Assembly: GCA_035485475.1 (NCBI GenBank) | Contig: DATHOA010000200.1 | Span: 1-64,000 of the forward strand | Direction: 5' to 3' | DNA from: DAIDKA01 sp035485475 | GTDB lineage: Bacteria; Pseudomonadota; Gammaproteobacteria; Steroidobacterales; Steroidobacteraceae | Length of the DNA: 64,000 nt | Part shown: positions 42,841-51,409 of the stretch, piece by piece | How the letters are laid out: every line of letters begins with the position of its first letter | How positions within the stretch are numbered: position 1 is the first letter of the stretch | The notes under the pieces: generated by a model | The model's input: the letters and a program-made list of their open reading frames with translations, nothing else | Told to the model about the DNA's origin: nothing | Database searches by the model: none | Made by a program: the position numbers and the translations under genes

Positions 42841-43623
42841 CAGATCCTGGGCGAGACCGCGAAGTCTCTGCGCCGCCGTTGGCCGGAAATCATTCGGGTT
42901 CCTGGCACGAAACAGCGTTGAATGCTCACCCGTTACCTCTTCGGCCGGTCGTCCGTTGGAGAAATAGTAGAGAGCCATCGACTTGCGAGTCATTCCTTCC
43001 GGACACTGCAATGGATCGGGATGTCCGTGATAGGTGAAGTCCGTCGTGCCGAAAACCATGACTCGGTTGAACAGTGGCGCGACTCGCGCCTCACACTTGG
43101 ATACGGTGCGATCCCAAAGTTCCAGGTTCCCGCCGTACTCCGGCAGCCAGTCCTTGTTGAGGTACAGCAGCAGATTCAGCCGACGATCAAGTCCGTAGTC
43201 GCGGTGCTTGTTGAAGTCCGCGTGCACTCCAAGCTTGCCGCCCCGGACGATCTGGTGGAGGCCGCCACCTTCAAAACCCGGGTCCGATATCAGGTTCGGT
43301 ATGCCGGTGACCTCACTGAGGAACTGGAGAAATGTAATGGAGTTCAGGTGATAGAAAAGCAGTCGCGTGACCGGTCCGAATGAAGCTTCACGCGCGGAGG
43401 CGAGCTTGATCTCCTGTTCATTATCAAACTTCTGCCACTTGATCTGCCCTGGTCGCGGAAACTCCGCCAGGACCATCTCCAGAAGCGCGGGATCGAAAAA
43501 ATTGTCGAGGACAATGTGGGGAAATGGCTTTGCATTTACATACTCGGCATGCGCCAACGACGCCGATTCCCGCATCCTTTGCAGCGGCAGAAAGGTATCA
43601 AGGGTCAGATCCTGGATGTTCAT
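42799..43623 (-). CDS. 2-oxoglutarate/Fe(II)-dependent oxygenase (prolyl-hydroxylase-like)
   Basis: This 274-residue protein has a double-stranded beta-helix pattern with an HXD iron site in GVHADFNKH, the distal His in FTYHGHPDPL and an Arg in TRKSMALYYFSNG for 2-oxoglutarate. This is the 2OG-Fe(II) oxygenase superfamily found in several polysaccharide loci. Substrate could be a sugar, lipid carrier or protein; none can be chosen. Confidence 0.85.
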   Translation of the reverse strand: MNIQDLTLDTFLPLQRMRESASLAHAEYVNAKPFPHIVLDNFFDPALLEMVLAEFPRPGQIKWQKFDNEQEIKLASAREASFGPVTRLLFYHLNSITFLQFLSEVTGIPNLISDPGFEGGGLHQIVRGGKLGVHADFNKHRDYGLDRRLNLLLYLNKDWLPEYGGNLELWDRTVSKCEARVAPLFNRVMVFGTTDFTYHGHPDPLQCPEGMTRKSMALYYFSNGRPAEEVTGEHSTLFRARNPNDFRPTAAQRLRGLAQDLLPPILSRQFRRIR

Positions 43624-43656
43624 AGCGCTTCAGAATATCAGACTTCGGCGCGATCC

Positions 43657-43670
43657 TGGCATCAGTGCCA
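43657..43670. promoter_or_regulatory. Inverted repeat upstream of the oxygenase gene
   Basis: TGGCA-TCAG-TGCCA is a perfect 5-bp inverted repeat, 34 bp upstream of the oxygenase start in the 272-bp divergent gap (43624-43895). Otherwise that gap shows no recognisable gene or motif. Possible operator. Confidence 0.3.
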
Positions 43671-43895
43671 ACGCACCTAAATGGGTCGGACACTTCTATG
43701 GTTTCACTTGCCAGCGACGGCTATGATGAGCTTCAGTCAAGGCGTGGTCGTACCAATCAGAATCTTCAGCAATCATATGGACGCGGTGTACGCCGCTTGC
43801 GGGCGAAACCCAATGATGGTAGCTGATAGAGCGGAGCTTTCGGTCACGGTTCATCCGGGTCGTCTGCAATGTTTGGCTAGTCCTCCTGCGAGCCC

Positions 43896-44930
43896 GTGAA
43901 CAACATCAACGCCATTCCCATTACGCCGCCGCGGCCCGAACCGGGCCCTGCAGATGCCCGGACCGGGGTCGTCATCATCGGGCGCAATGAAGGCGAGCGA
44001 CTGCGCAGATGCCTGCAGTCGCTGGGCGCGCTTCAGCCCCATTCGGTCTATGTGGATTCCGGCTCGACCGATGACTCGGTGGCCTTGGCCCGCGAGTATG
44101 GCGTCGCCATCGTTAACCTGGACATGGCGGAGCCGTTTACCGCCGCGCGAGCTCGCAATGTCGGATTCTGGAAGCTGCTGCAGATCCATCCGGCCCTGGA
44201 TTATGTATTCTTTGTCGATGGTGATTGTGAGGTGGTGTCCGGATGGGTCAATCTGGCGGTGGAATTTCTGGGCCAGAATTCGGATGTGGCCGTGGTATTC
44301 GGCTACCGACGCGAGCGCTATCCCGACGCATCCGTGTACAACCGTATCTGCGATCTCGAATGGCAGGACATTCCGGTCGGTGAGGCCAGTACTTGCGGCG
44401 GCGACATCGTGGCGCGCGTGCCCGCCATCAAACAGGTTGACGGCTATCGTCCGGACATGATCTGTGGCGAGGAGCCGGAGATGTGCGTGCGACTTCGGCA
44501 GCAGAGCTGGCGGATCTGGCGAATAAACACCAACATGACCATCCATGACGCTGCGATGGACCGGTTCGGGCAGTGGTGGAAGCGATCCATGCGGGGCGGA
44601 TTTGGATATGCACAGGGGGCATACATTCATGGGGCATCGCCGCAGCGTCATTGGGTGTCGGAATATCGCCGGACGTGGACTTGGGGTCTTTTCATTCCCT
44701 GCGCAATCCTGATCCTGAGTGCCGCAGTCAGCTGGAAGATGCTCGCCCTTGTCGGGCTGTACCCGCTGCAGATGATTCGGCTCGCCATCAGCGGCCGGCA
44801 TTCCACTGGCGAGAACTGGCGCAGGGCCCTATTCCTGGTTCTGGGAAAATTTCCGGAGATGCTGGGGCAGGTCCAATTTCTGCGCGATCGCTTTCTACGA
44901 GTGCAGTCGCGATTGATCGAATACAAGTAA
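43896..44930 (+). CDS. GT2 family glycosyltransferase
   Basis: This 344-residue GT-A enzyme has VVIIGRNEGERLRRCL, VDSGSTDDS, the DXD-like FFVDGDCEV and CGEEPEMCVRLRQ. A C-terminal membrane region (about 245-290) probably anchors it. The start is GTG 43896. It is followed by the acetyltransferase 11 bp later and heads a run of coupled genes 43896-46635. Confidence 0.9.
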   Translation: MNNINAIPITPPRPEPGPADARTGVVIIGRNEGERLRRCLQSLGALQPHSVYVDSGSTDDSVALAREYGVAIVNLDMAEPFTAARARNVGFWKLLQIHPALDYVFFVDGDCEVVSGWVNLAVEFLGQNSDVAVVFGYRRERYPDASVYNRICDLEWQDIPVGEASTCGGDIVARVPAIKQVDGYRPDMICGEEPEMCVRLRQQSWRIWRINTNMTIHDAAMDRFGQWWKRSMRGGFGYAQGAYIHGASPQRHWVSEYRRTWTWGLFIPCAILILSAAVSWKMLALVGLYPLQMIRLAISGRHSTGENWRRALFLVLGKFPEMLGQVQFLRDRFLRVQSRLIEYK

Positions 44931-44941
44931 TCCCCACAATC

Positions 44942-45454
44942 ATGTTCGCCAACATACGAGCTGACCTCAAGGCCCATGGCGGTGATTGGGGGGCCCAGGG
45001 CTTCTGGGCACTGGTGGTTTATCGATTCGGTCGCTGGCGTTACGGAATCCGGCCGGCGCCGGTTCGCAAGCTCTTCTCATTCCTCTACAAGATCCTCTAC
45101 AAGTGGGTGCAGATCGTCACGGGCATTGAATTGCCGTGCGAAGTCGAGGTCGGCAGCAATTTCGTCATCGACCATTTCGGTGGCATCATCATCAGTGGCT
45201 ACGCCCGATTCGGCGACAATTGCCGGATACGCAATGGCGTCGTGGTCGGCCTGCGCCATGTCGATGAACCCGCTGCGCCAAGGATAGGCAATAACGTCGA
45301 TATTGGAGCGGGCGCCAAATTGCTGGGCCCTATCACTATCGGGAACGATGTGATTGTGGGGGCGAACGCTGTGGTGCTCTGCAACGTACCGGACAATTCC
45401 ATCGCGGTCGGAATCCCTGCCGTGATCAAGCGCAAGAGGATGCGGACTACATGA
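44942..45454 (+). CDS. Hexapeptide-repeat acetyltransferase (serine acetyltransferase-like)
   Basis: This 170-residue protein has a short helical N-terminus and a left-handed beta-helix of hexapeptide repeats (IGNNVDIGAGAKLLGP region). The probable catalytic His is in FVIDHFGG. It is related to the protein at 30273; both share the NVDIGAGAKLLG core. The stop overlaps the next gene as ATGA. It likely O-acetylates a sugar or precursor in the exopolysaccharide pathway. Confidence 0.87.
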   Translation: MFANIRADLKAHGGDWGAQGFWALVVYRFGRWRYGIRPAPVRKLFSFLYKILYKWVQIVTGIELPCEVEVGSNFVIDHFGGIIISGYARFGDNCRIRNGVVVGLRHVDEPAAPRIGNNVDIGAGAKLLGPITIGNDVIVGANAVVLCNVPDNSIAVGIPAVIKRKRMRTT

Positions 45455-46635
45455 TTCTGGTTCTGAGCATTGTTCTGACCGTGATTTCGGTGCTGCTCGC
45501 CGTTCCCGCGCTGATCCTGTTTGTACAGACCGTGTGCGCGCTCACCTATCGACGCGGCGCCGCGCAACCGCAGGGTCTGCGCCCGAAAGTCGCGGTCCTG
45601 ATGCCGGCACATGATGAGGCCACCGGCATCCGTCAATCCCTGGAGAATCTGCGGCCACAGCTGCTGCCTGGCGATCGACTCGTCGTCGTTGCCGATAACT
45701 GCTCCGACGATACGGCGGCCATAGCAGCGGCAGCGGGCGCCGAAGTGATCGAGCGCCGCGATCCCACCAGAAGGGGCAAAGGCTTCGCACTGGATTTCGG
45801 TGTCCGGCACCTGGAACGCAGCCCGCCTGAAGTCGTGATCATCGCCGATGCCGACTGTAGTTTTTCTGCAGGGTCGATAGACATATTGGCGCGGGAGTGC
45901 CTTACGCGCGGCCGCCCCATTCAGGGGCTGTATCTGATGCAGTCCCCCGAAGGGGCAGGAACCAGGACCCGTGTGGCCCAGTTCGCCTGGCTGGTAAAGA
46001 ATCTGGTGCGACCGACGGGCTACCTGGCGCTGGCGCTGCCCTGCCATCTGATGGGAACCGGCATGGCCTTTCCGTGGGCGTGCATCCGCTCGGCGCAACT
46101 GGCGACCGGTCACATCGTCGAGGACATGCAGCTGGGTTTGGATCTGGCACGCGCAGGTGAAGCGGCACACTTTTGTCCGGATGTTCTCATCACCAGCTTC
46201 TTCCCACAGACCGATGACGGCATCCGCAGTCAACGCACGCGCTGGGAGCACGGCCACCTGGGCTTGATTGTGGCCGAGGCACCGCGGCTGCTGCTTTCCG
46301 GCCTGCGCAATGCCAACGTGGGAGCAATCGCGCTGGCACTGGACCTGATGGTCCCACCCCTGGCCCTCTTCGTGATGCTCGCGGGCCTCAACGTCATTCT
46401 CGATGGCGCCTTTGCGCTCCTGGGGGGCCGGTCTGCACCGCTCGCGCTGGCGTCAGCCACCTTGGCGTTGCTCGGATTTTCCGTGCTGCTGGCGTGGGTG
46501 CGGTACGGGCAACACATCATCTCGCTCTATGACCTGGCCTCGGCACCCGTGTACGCGCTGCGCAAGGTACCGATCTACATCGGCTTCCTGTTGTCGCGGC
46601 AACTGGATTGGGTGCGCTCAAAGCGTGATCCGTGA
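45451..46635 (+). CDS. Membrane GT2 glycosyltransferase (processive type motifs)
   Basis: This 394-residue protein has an N-terminal membrane helix, a GT-A domain with VLMPAHDEA, ADNCSDDT, the metal site IADADCS, the catalytic VEDMQLG and the SQRTRWEHG (Q/RXXRW-type) motif, then several C-terminal helices (about 290-370). These motifs are shared with cellulose- and hyaluronan-synthase-like enzymes, though the size suits a single-sugar transferase. Confidence 0.88.
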   Translation: MILVLSIVLTVISVLLAVPALILFVQTVCALTYRRGAAQPQGLRPKVAVLMPAHDEATGIRQSLENLRPQLLPGDRLVVVADNCSDDTAAIAAAAGAEVIERRDPTRRGKGFALDFGVRHLERSPPEVVIIADADCSFSAGSIDILARECLTRGRPIQGLYLMQSPEGAGTRTRVAQFAWLVKNLVRPTGYLALALPCHLMGTGMAFPWACIRSAQLATGHIVEDMQLGLDLARAGEAAHFCPDVLITSFFPQTDDGIRSQRTRWEHGHLGLIVAEAPRLLLSGLRNANVGAIALALDLMVPPLALFVMLAGLNVILDGAFALLGGRSAPLALASATLALLGFSVLLAWVRYGQHIISLYDLASAPVYALRKVPIYIGFLLSRQLDWVRSKRDP

Positions 46636-46704
46636 CAGATTCCGCGTCTTATATGTCGCAATTGGCTAACATCGAGTGAACGGCTGAATCGCATACAATT
46701 ACCC

Positions 46705-48018
46705 ATGGCTGTAGTCGCACCTGGTCACATCGCTGCTGTGCCGGCATCGCCCGTAGTCCTGATTGCGACCGGCAATTGGTGGGCGCTTGCGGCCAGAATT
46801 GCCATCGAAATCGCCCGTAATGGCTGGACGGTCGCAGCGGCGTGTCCGCCGCACAGCCCGCTTTGTTATGTAAAAGGCGTCAGTGAGGTGCTGCCGCTGA
46901 GCGCGCTTGCAACCCAGGCGTCGTTGATCGCCGCGATTCGCAAGGTGCGGCCGGATTTGATCGTACCCTGCGATGACAGCACCGTGTTCCTGCTGCATGA
47001 GATTCACGCCGAATATCCGGATCTGCGCCCGATGATCGAGCGTTCGCTCGGCCACCCTGATGCGTTTCCAATCCTGGAAAGCCGCAATCACCTGCAGCGC
47101 GTCGCCGCGGAACTGGGAATCCGGGTTCCGCGCAGCTTTGCGGTGGATTCCGCCGCGCAGGCCGCGCAACGCTTTGCCGACTTCGCGCAATCGGCCGTCC
47201 TGAAGCTGGATGGAACCTATGGCGGGGAAGGCGTCAGCATCGTCGGCTCCGAACTCGAGGCTGCCGCAGCATTTCGCCGGGCCCGGTCGGCCACCTCTGC
47301 ACCGACGGCCGCCAAACGTGCCGTGGTCAATCGCGATCCTTACGCATTTTGGACCTGGCGAAGAAAAACCCGCGCACGCGTCACCATGCAGGAATACATC
47401 GTCGGAACCCCGGCCAATATCATGGTTGCCTGCTGGCAAGGCCAGGTGCTCGCGCAGGTCAGCGTCGAGGCATTGTCCTGCCAGGGCGCGACCGGTGCGG
47501 CGAATATCGTGCGGCGTATCTGGCGGCCGCAATTCGCGGCAGCGGCCAGTGCACTGGCCGCGCGCCTGAAACTTTCTGGATTCTTCGGGCTGGATTTCAT
47601 GATCGAGCGCGACTCGGATGTCGCCTATCTGATCGAAATGAATCCGCGCTGCACGCAGTTGGGGCACCTGCAGTTCCCCGATCAGGAAACTCTCGCATCG
47701 GCGCTGTGCGCACACGTGTCCGGTCGCCCCTCCGTGCCTGCGGCGCTGACGATCCAGGAGCCGACCGTTGCCTTCTTTCCGCAAGCCTGGCGTTGGAAGC
47801 TGGGTGCGACCGAAAAGTCGTCCGCGTTCCACGACATTCCCTGGGGCGAGGAGACCTTGATCAAGAACCTGCTTAGCGAGCCGTGGCCTGAGCGCCAGTG
47901 GCCCGCACGCCTCTACCATTGGTTCAGGACGCCGCAGCGGGCGGTGGCCGCCGACTTTGAATCCGCATCCGGGAATCTGGCTCATTCCAGCGCTGATCCG
48001 CCACTGGTGGGCGAGTGA
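46705..48018 (+). CDS. ATP-grasp domain protein in the exopolysaccharide locus
   Basis: This 437-residue protein has an N-terminal Rossmann-like domain (VVLIATGNWWALAARIA) and a central ATP-grasp fold: ESRNHLQRVAAELGI, VLKLDGTYGGEGV as nucleotide loop, QEYIVGTP, and GFFGLDFMIE...LIEMNPRC with metal-binding Glu and Asn. ATP-grasp enzymes join a carboxylate to an amine or thiol through acyl phosphate. It starts 69 bp after the glycosyltransferase. An amide-forming role, for example linking an amino acid to a uronic acid, would fit the locus but is inference. Confidence 0.85.
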   Translation: MAVVAPGHIAAVPASPVVLIATGNWWALAARIAIEIARNGWTVAAACPPHSPLCYVKGVSEVLPLSALATQASLIAAIRKVRPDLIVPCDDSTVFLLHEIHAEYPDLRPMIERSLGHPDAFPILESRNHLQRVAAELGIRVPRSFAVDSAAQAAQRFADFAQSAVLKLDGTYGGEGVSIVGSELEAAAAFRRARSATSAPTAAKRAVVNRDPYAFWTWRRKTRARVTMQEYIVGTPANIMVACWQGQVLAQVSVEALSCQGATGAANIVRRIWRPQFAAAASALAARLKLSGFFGLDFMIERDSDVAYLIEMNPRCTQLGHLQFPDQETLASALCAHVSGRPSVPAALTIQEPTVAFFPQAWRWKLGATEKSSAFHDIPWGEETLIKNLLSEPWPERQWPARLYHWFRTPQRAVAADFESASGNLAHSSADPPLVGE

Positions 48019-48037
48019 CTACGTCCTTGAACGCACC

Positions 48038-49138
48038 TCAGTGGCTGTAGTTCGTCGCCAGCCAGGTCCGATAGCTGCCGTCCATCACGCCGCGCCACCA
48101 GACCGGATTGGCCAGATACCAGGCCAAGGTATCGCGGATACCGGCCTCCAGGGAGACTGCGGCGCGGTAGCCCAGTTCCCGTTCGATCTTGGCGGCATCG
48201 ATGGCGTACCTGCGGTCATGACCGGCCCGATCGGTGACGTACTTGATCAGGGTCGCGGTACTCTCGCCGCGCGCAGCGGGGCACTGCGGATAAGTGGCAC
48301 GAAGGGTCTCGTCCTTGTCAAAGGCCTCATCCGCGATACGGCATAGCAGTTGGACCAACCTGATGTTCTCGCACTCCGAGTTGCCACCAATGTTGTACAC
48401 CTCTCCAACCCGCCCCTTGTTCAGAATCAGCTCAATACCCCGACAGTGATCGCTGACGTGCAACCAGTCCCGTATATTGCGCCCGTCGCCGTAAACCGGC
48501 AGCGGGCGCCCATGCAGGATGTTCACGATCACCAGCGGAATGAGTTTCTCGGGAAAGTGGTACGGCCCGTAATTGTTCGAGCAATTGCTGGTACTGACCT
48601 GCAGTCCATAGGTGTGGTGGTAGGCGCGCACCAGGTGGTCCGAGGCTGCCTTGGTTGCCGAGTACGGTGAATTGGGTGCGTAGGCCGTGTTCTCGTTGAA
48701 GGCCGGATCTGCGGGTCCCAATGAGCCATAGACCTCATCCGTCGAGACATGATGGAACCGATGCTCCTGCGCCGACCCATCCTGCAGCCAAACCTGGCGT
48801 GCCGCCTTGAGAAGGCTATGGGTACCGAGGACATTCGCCTCGATGAAAGCGTCCGGTCCGTGGATGGACCGATCAACATGCGACTCAGCGGCGAAGTGCA
48901 CGATGGTGTCAATGCCCTCCTCGCGCAGCAGTTCCTCCACGCGCTCGGTGTCACAGATGTCGCCGTGGATGAACCGAAAGGCCGGCGTCGACTTGACCAA
49001 TTCAAGATTGGCCAGGTTACCGGCGTAGGTCAAAGCATCCAGCACCACCAGCCGATCGTCCGGGTGCTGGGCGATCCAATAATGAACGAAATTCGCACCG
49101 ATGAAGCCGGCTCCACCCGTTACCAACAACTTACGCAT
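48038..49138 (-). CDS. rfbB: dTDP-glucose 4,6-dehydratase (RmlB)
   Basis: This 366-residue extended SDR has TGGAGFIGANF, HFAAESHVDRS, HVSTDEVYGSLG with the dehydratase Thr-Asp-Glu, and YSATKAASDH with the catalytic Tyr-Lys. It converts dTDP-glucose to dTDP-4-keto-6-deoxyglucose, a precursor of rhamnose and other deoxysugars. The other rml genes are not in the window. It follows the beta-barrel gene by 2 bp in the export operon. Confidence 0.93.
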   Translation of the reverse strand: MRKLLVTGGAGFIGANFVHYWIAQHPDDRLVVLDALTYAGNLANLELVKSTPAFRFIHGDICDTERVEELLREEGIDTIVHFAAESHVDRSIHGPDAFIEANVLGTHSLLKAARQVWLQDGSAQEHRFHHVSTDEVYGSLGPADPAFNENTAYAPNSPYSATKAASDHLVRAYHHTYGLQVSTSNCSNNYGPYHFPEKLIPLVIVNILHGRPLPVYGDGRNIRDWLHVSDHCRGIELILNKGRVGEVYNIGGNSECENIRLVQLLCRIADEAFDKDETLRATYPQCPAARGESTATLIKYVTDRAGHDRRYAIDAAKIERELGYRAAVSLEAGIRDTLAWYLANPVWWRGVMDGSYRTWLATNYSH

Positions 49139-49140
49139 TG

Positions 49141-50610
49141 CTACTGCTGTTGTTGTTGCGGCAACGGTTGCTGCGTCGGCGGCAACGGCCGGTAGGTGAG
49201 TGTCACGAATATGAGGTTCGCGGCGTACCCGTAGCCACCACCGTTAGTGCTCTGGAAGTCGTGCGTGTAGCGCCCTTCGAGCGCCAGCGTCCGGCTCGCC
49301 TGCCAGGTCATATTGGCACCGACGATATTGCTATTGATATGGCCACCCTGAGTGAAGTATCGCGACTGCATTATTGCACCGAATATCTCGGCACTCAAAA
49401 TCGCATTCAGCTGCCGACTGCCGCGTAACTCCAGGTCCGCACGGGTCACATCAAATGTGTCGTCGATCGCATAGACGTCCCGTTCGTAGGCTGCGGTGGC
49501 GCTGATCGTGGACCGGCGTCCGGTGAGCTGCACTGAGGCAGTCACGTAGTTGCGCAGGTAGTCCTCACTCGTCTGGGCCACCGGCGCCACGACAATTCCG
49601 CCGGCGGCGCCGCTGCGCAGATCGCTGAATGCATCGGCCGCATCCGTGAACTGCCGCCCCGCGGTAAGGTTCAATACGGTCTGCGGCGCAAGATCGTGCG
49701 TCAGGTCGAACTGCACCAGGGGAGTGGCCACCCAGGCGCCACCGTCATTGGTCTGCGTTTCGCCTACCGCCGCGGTGATGTGCGTGCGTGCCCCCGTGAT
49801 GTCGTAGCGGATGTAGAAACGGTCGCGATCGTACTCGGGATTTATGATCGTATTGTCGAAGTGCAGTTGTTCCGCGTCGGCACCCAGCGCCACGTTCGAA
49901 TTGGGCGATAGCAGGCGCTCCAACAGCACATTCTCCGACGACCGCCACCCATTCAGCGGACTGAACTGATAGGTGGCCAGCGCGTAGCGCCCGCCCAGTT
50001 GCAGCACCGTGTCATCCAGCGGACGCAACGTGAATTCCGGTCCGGTGGTCAGGAAGTTCACTTTCTCCAGGTTCGTCGGCGTGGACGGCGTGTAGGGATT
50101 CAACTGCCCTTCGCCGAAATCATCCTGCAAAAACCATTGCAAATGGTCATCGAACAACGACAGGCTGGTCAGCCCGTCGAACCGCCCGAGCAGCTGCGAG
50201 GCATACGCGCCCTGCACATAATCAAGGTAATTGAAGTCACCCACAACGTTGGCATTGAGCGCCGAACCGGTACGAATCCAGCCGAAATCGATGCCCGTGA
50301 GCGCCATGGTCTGGGAGCGCTCGTCCGTGGGTGTCTGTGCGACATTGTCGGTCTCACCCAACCCGACGGTGACGCCAAAATTAAAGGTCTGACTGCGGCC
50401 CGTCACTGGCGTCGGCGTCAAGGACTCCGTTTCCGGAATCGCGGCGCCGGTCGTGATGCTGGGTGTGACCGATTGTGCGTGAGCTGCCGGGGAGAGGCCG
50501 ATCCAAAGGCCTAGCGCGGCGGCGAGGTATCTAGACCATATCCCCGCCCGGTCCGCGACCGACAGGTACCGGGTATCCGTAATAATGGCTATGCGACGTA
50601 GCGTATGCAT
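49141..50610 (-). CDS. Outer-membrane beta-barrel exopolysaccharide protein (XrtA-locus type)
   Basis: This 489-residue protein has a signal peptide with cut after AAHA and then many alternating beta strands ending in aromatic residues, as in large outer-membrane barrels encoded in XrtA-type exopolysaccharide loci (TIGR03016-like). The C-terminus carries a Pro/Gln-rich tail. The only usable start, ATG 50610, lies 80 bp inside the end of the upstream tyrosine kinase gene. It is probably the outer-membrane exit or assembly partner of the export proteins at 51-53 kb. Confidence 0.82.
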   Translation of the reverse strand: MHTLRRIAIITDTRYLSVADRAGIWSRYLAAALGLWIGLSPAAHAQSVTPSITTGAAIPETESLTPTPVTGRSQTFNFGVTVGLGETDNVAQTPTDERSQTMALTGIDFGWIRTGSALNANVVGDFNYLDYVQGAYASQLLGRFDGLTSLSLFDDHLQWFLQDDFGEGQLNPYTPSTPTNLEKVNFLTTGPEFTLRPLDDTVLQLGGRYALATYQFSPLNGWRSSENVLLERLLSPNSNVALGADAEQLHFDNTIINPEYDRDRFYIRYDITGARTHITAAVGETQTNDGGAWVATPLVQFDLTHDLAPQTVLNLTAGRQFTDAADAFSDLRSGAAGGIVVAPVAQTSEDYLRNYVTASVQLTGRRSTISATAAYERDVYAIDDTFDVTRADLELRGSRQLNAILSAEIFGAIMQSRYFTQGGHINSNIVGANMTWQASRTLALEGRYTHDFQSTNGGGYGYAANLIFVTLTYRPLPPTQQPLPQQQQQ

Positions 50611-51409
50611 TGTTCAGTACCAGGCCCTTCAGCTTTTTGTTGTCAAGTTGAGCAATTGCCTCCTGCAGTGCACGGCGCGGCGTCACTCCTGACCGCGCAA
50701 CGAGAATGATCTGGCCCGGCAGATGATTTAATGCTCGTGCCTCACTGGAGACCAGCAGCGGCGCCGAGTCGAACAGCACCAGCCGCCGCGGATTGCGCGC
50801 CACGAGCCTGGCGGCAATCTCACTCATACGCCCGCTGCCCACGAGTTCCGCCGCGCCCCCGGAAGTGCGGCCGCCCGGCAGAATGTCCAGCCCCTTGATA
50901 TTGGTGCCGATAACCAGCGACTCGATATCAAGAGACGGATCGGCAATCGCATCCAGCAATCCCGGTTCCTCGTGCACGCCCAGCACCCGGCCGATCTGCG
51001 CTTTGACAAAATCGGCATCGATCAACAGCACGGATAGATCCCGTTCCCGGGCGATGCTCAGGGCAAGGTTCAACGCGGTGAAGGTTTTACCCTCGGCAGG
51101 CAAAGAACTCGCCACCAGGATCAGGCGCTGGTTGGCGGGGGCGCCCGCCGCCAGTGCCCGTTGAATGAGGGGGCGCTTGATTTCACGGTAATAGTCCGCA
51201 AACCGCAGTTCATGGCCCACTTCCGGCAGGTAGCCGGCAGCGCGTAACCGCGTGCGATCCAAAGTGATCACGCGGCTGGGAACGACCTCCGGGCCGCCCC
51301 CGGCGCTCGACCACGACTCCAGGGCCACGGCTTGCTGCCGAATCACAGTACTTTCCGCGGCGCCGCCATTGCGGCGCAACTTTTCCAGCGCGCTTTCAAT
51401 TACACCCAT
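50531..51409 (-). CDS. Bacterial tyrosine autokinase (exopolysaccharide co-polymerase kinase)
   Basis: This 292-residue BY-kinase has the Walker A form SSLPAEGKTF, Walker A' LLIDADFVK, Walker B VLFDSAP and a Tyr cluster HSHYYGYP near its C-terminus for autophosphorylation. Its start MGVIESALEKLRR matches the XrtA-associated tyrosine autokinase family. ATG 51409 overlaps the chain-length protein stop by 10 bp. It works with the Wzz-like protein to control chain length and export. Confidence 0.9.
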   Translation of the reverse strand: MGVIESALEKLRRNGGAAESTVIRQQAVALESWSSAGGGPEVVPSRVITLDRTRLRAAGYLPEVGHELRFADYYREIKRPLIQRALAAGAPANQRLILVASSLPAEGKTFTALNLALSIARERDLSVLLIDADFVKAQIGRVLGVHEEPGLLDAIADPSLDIESLVIGTNIKGLDILPGGRTSGGAAELVGSGRMSEIAARLVARNPRRLVLFDSAPLLVSSEARALNHLPGQIILVARSGVTPRRALQEAIAQLDNKKLKGLVLNNAYATSHSHYYGYPVPVGRGPGGDMV

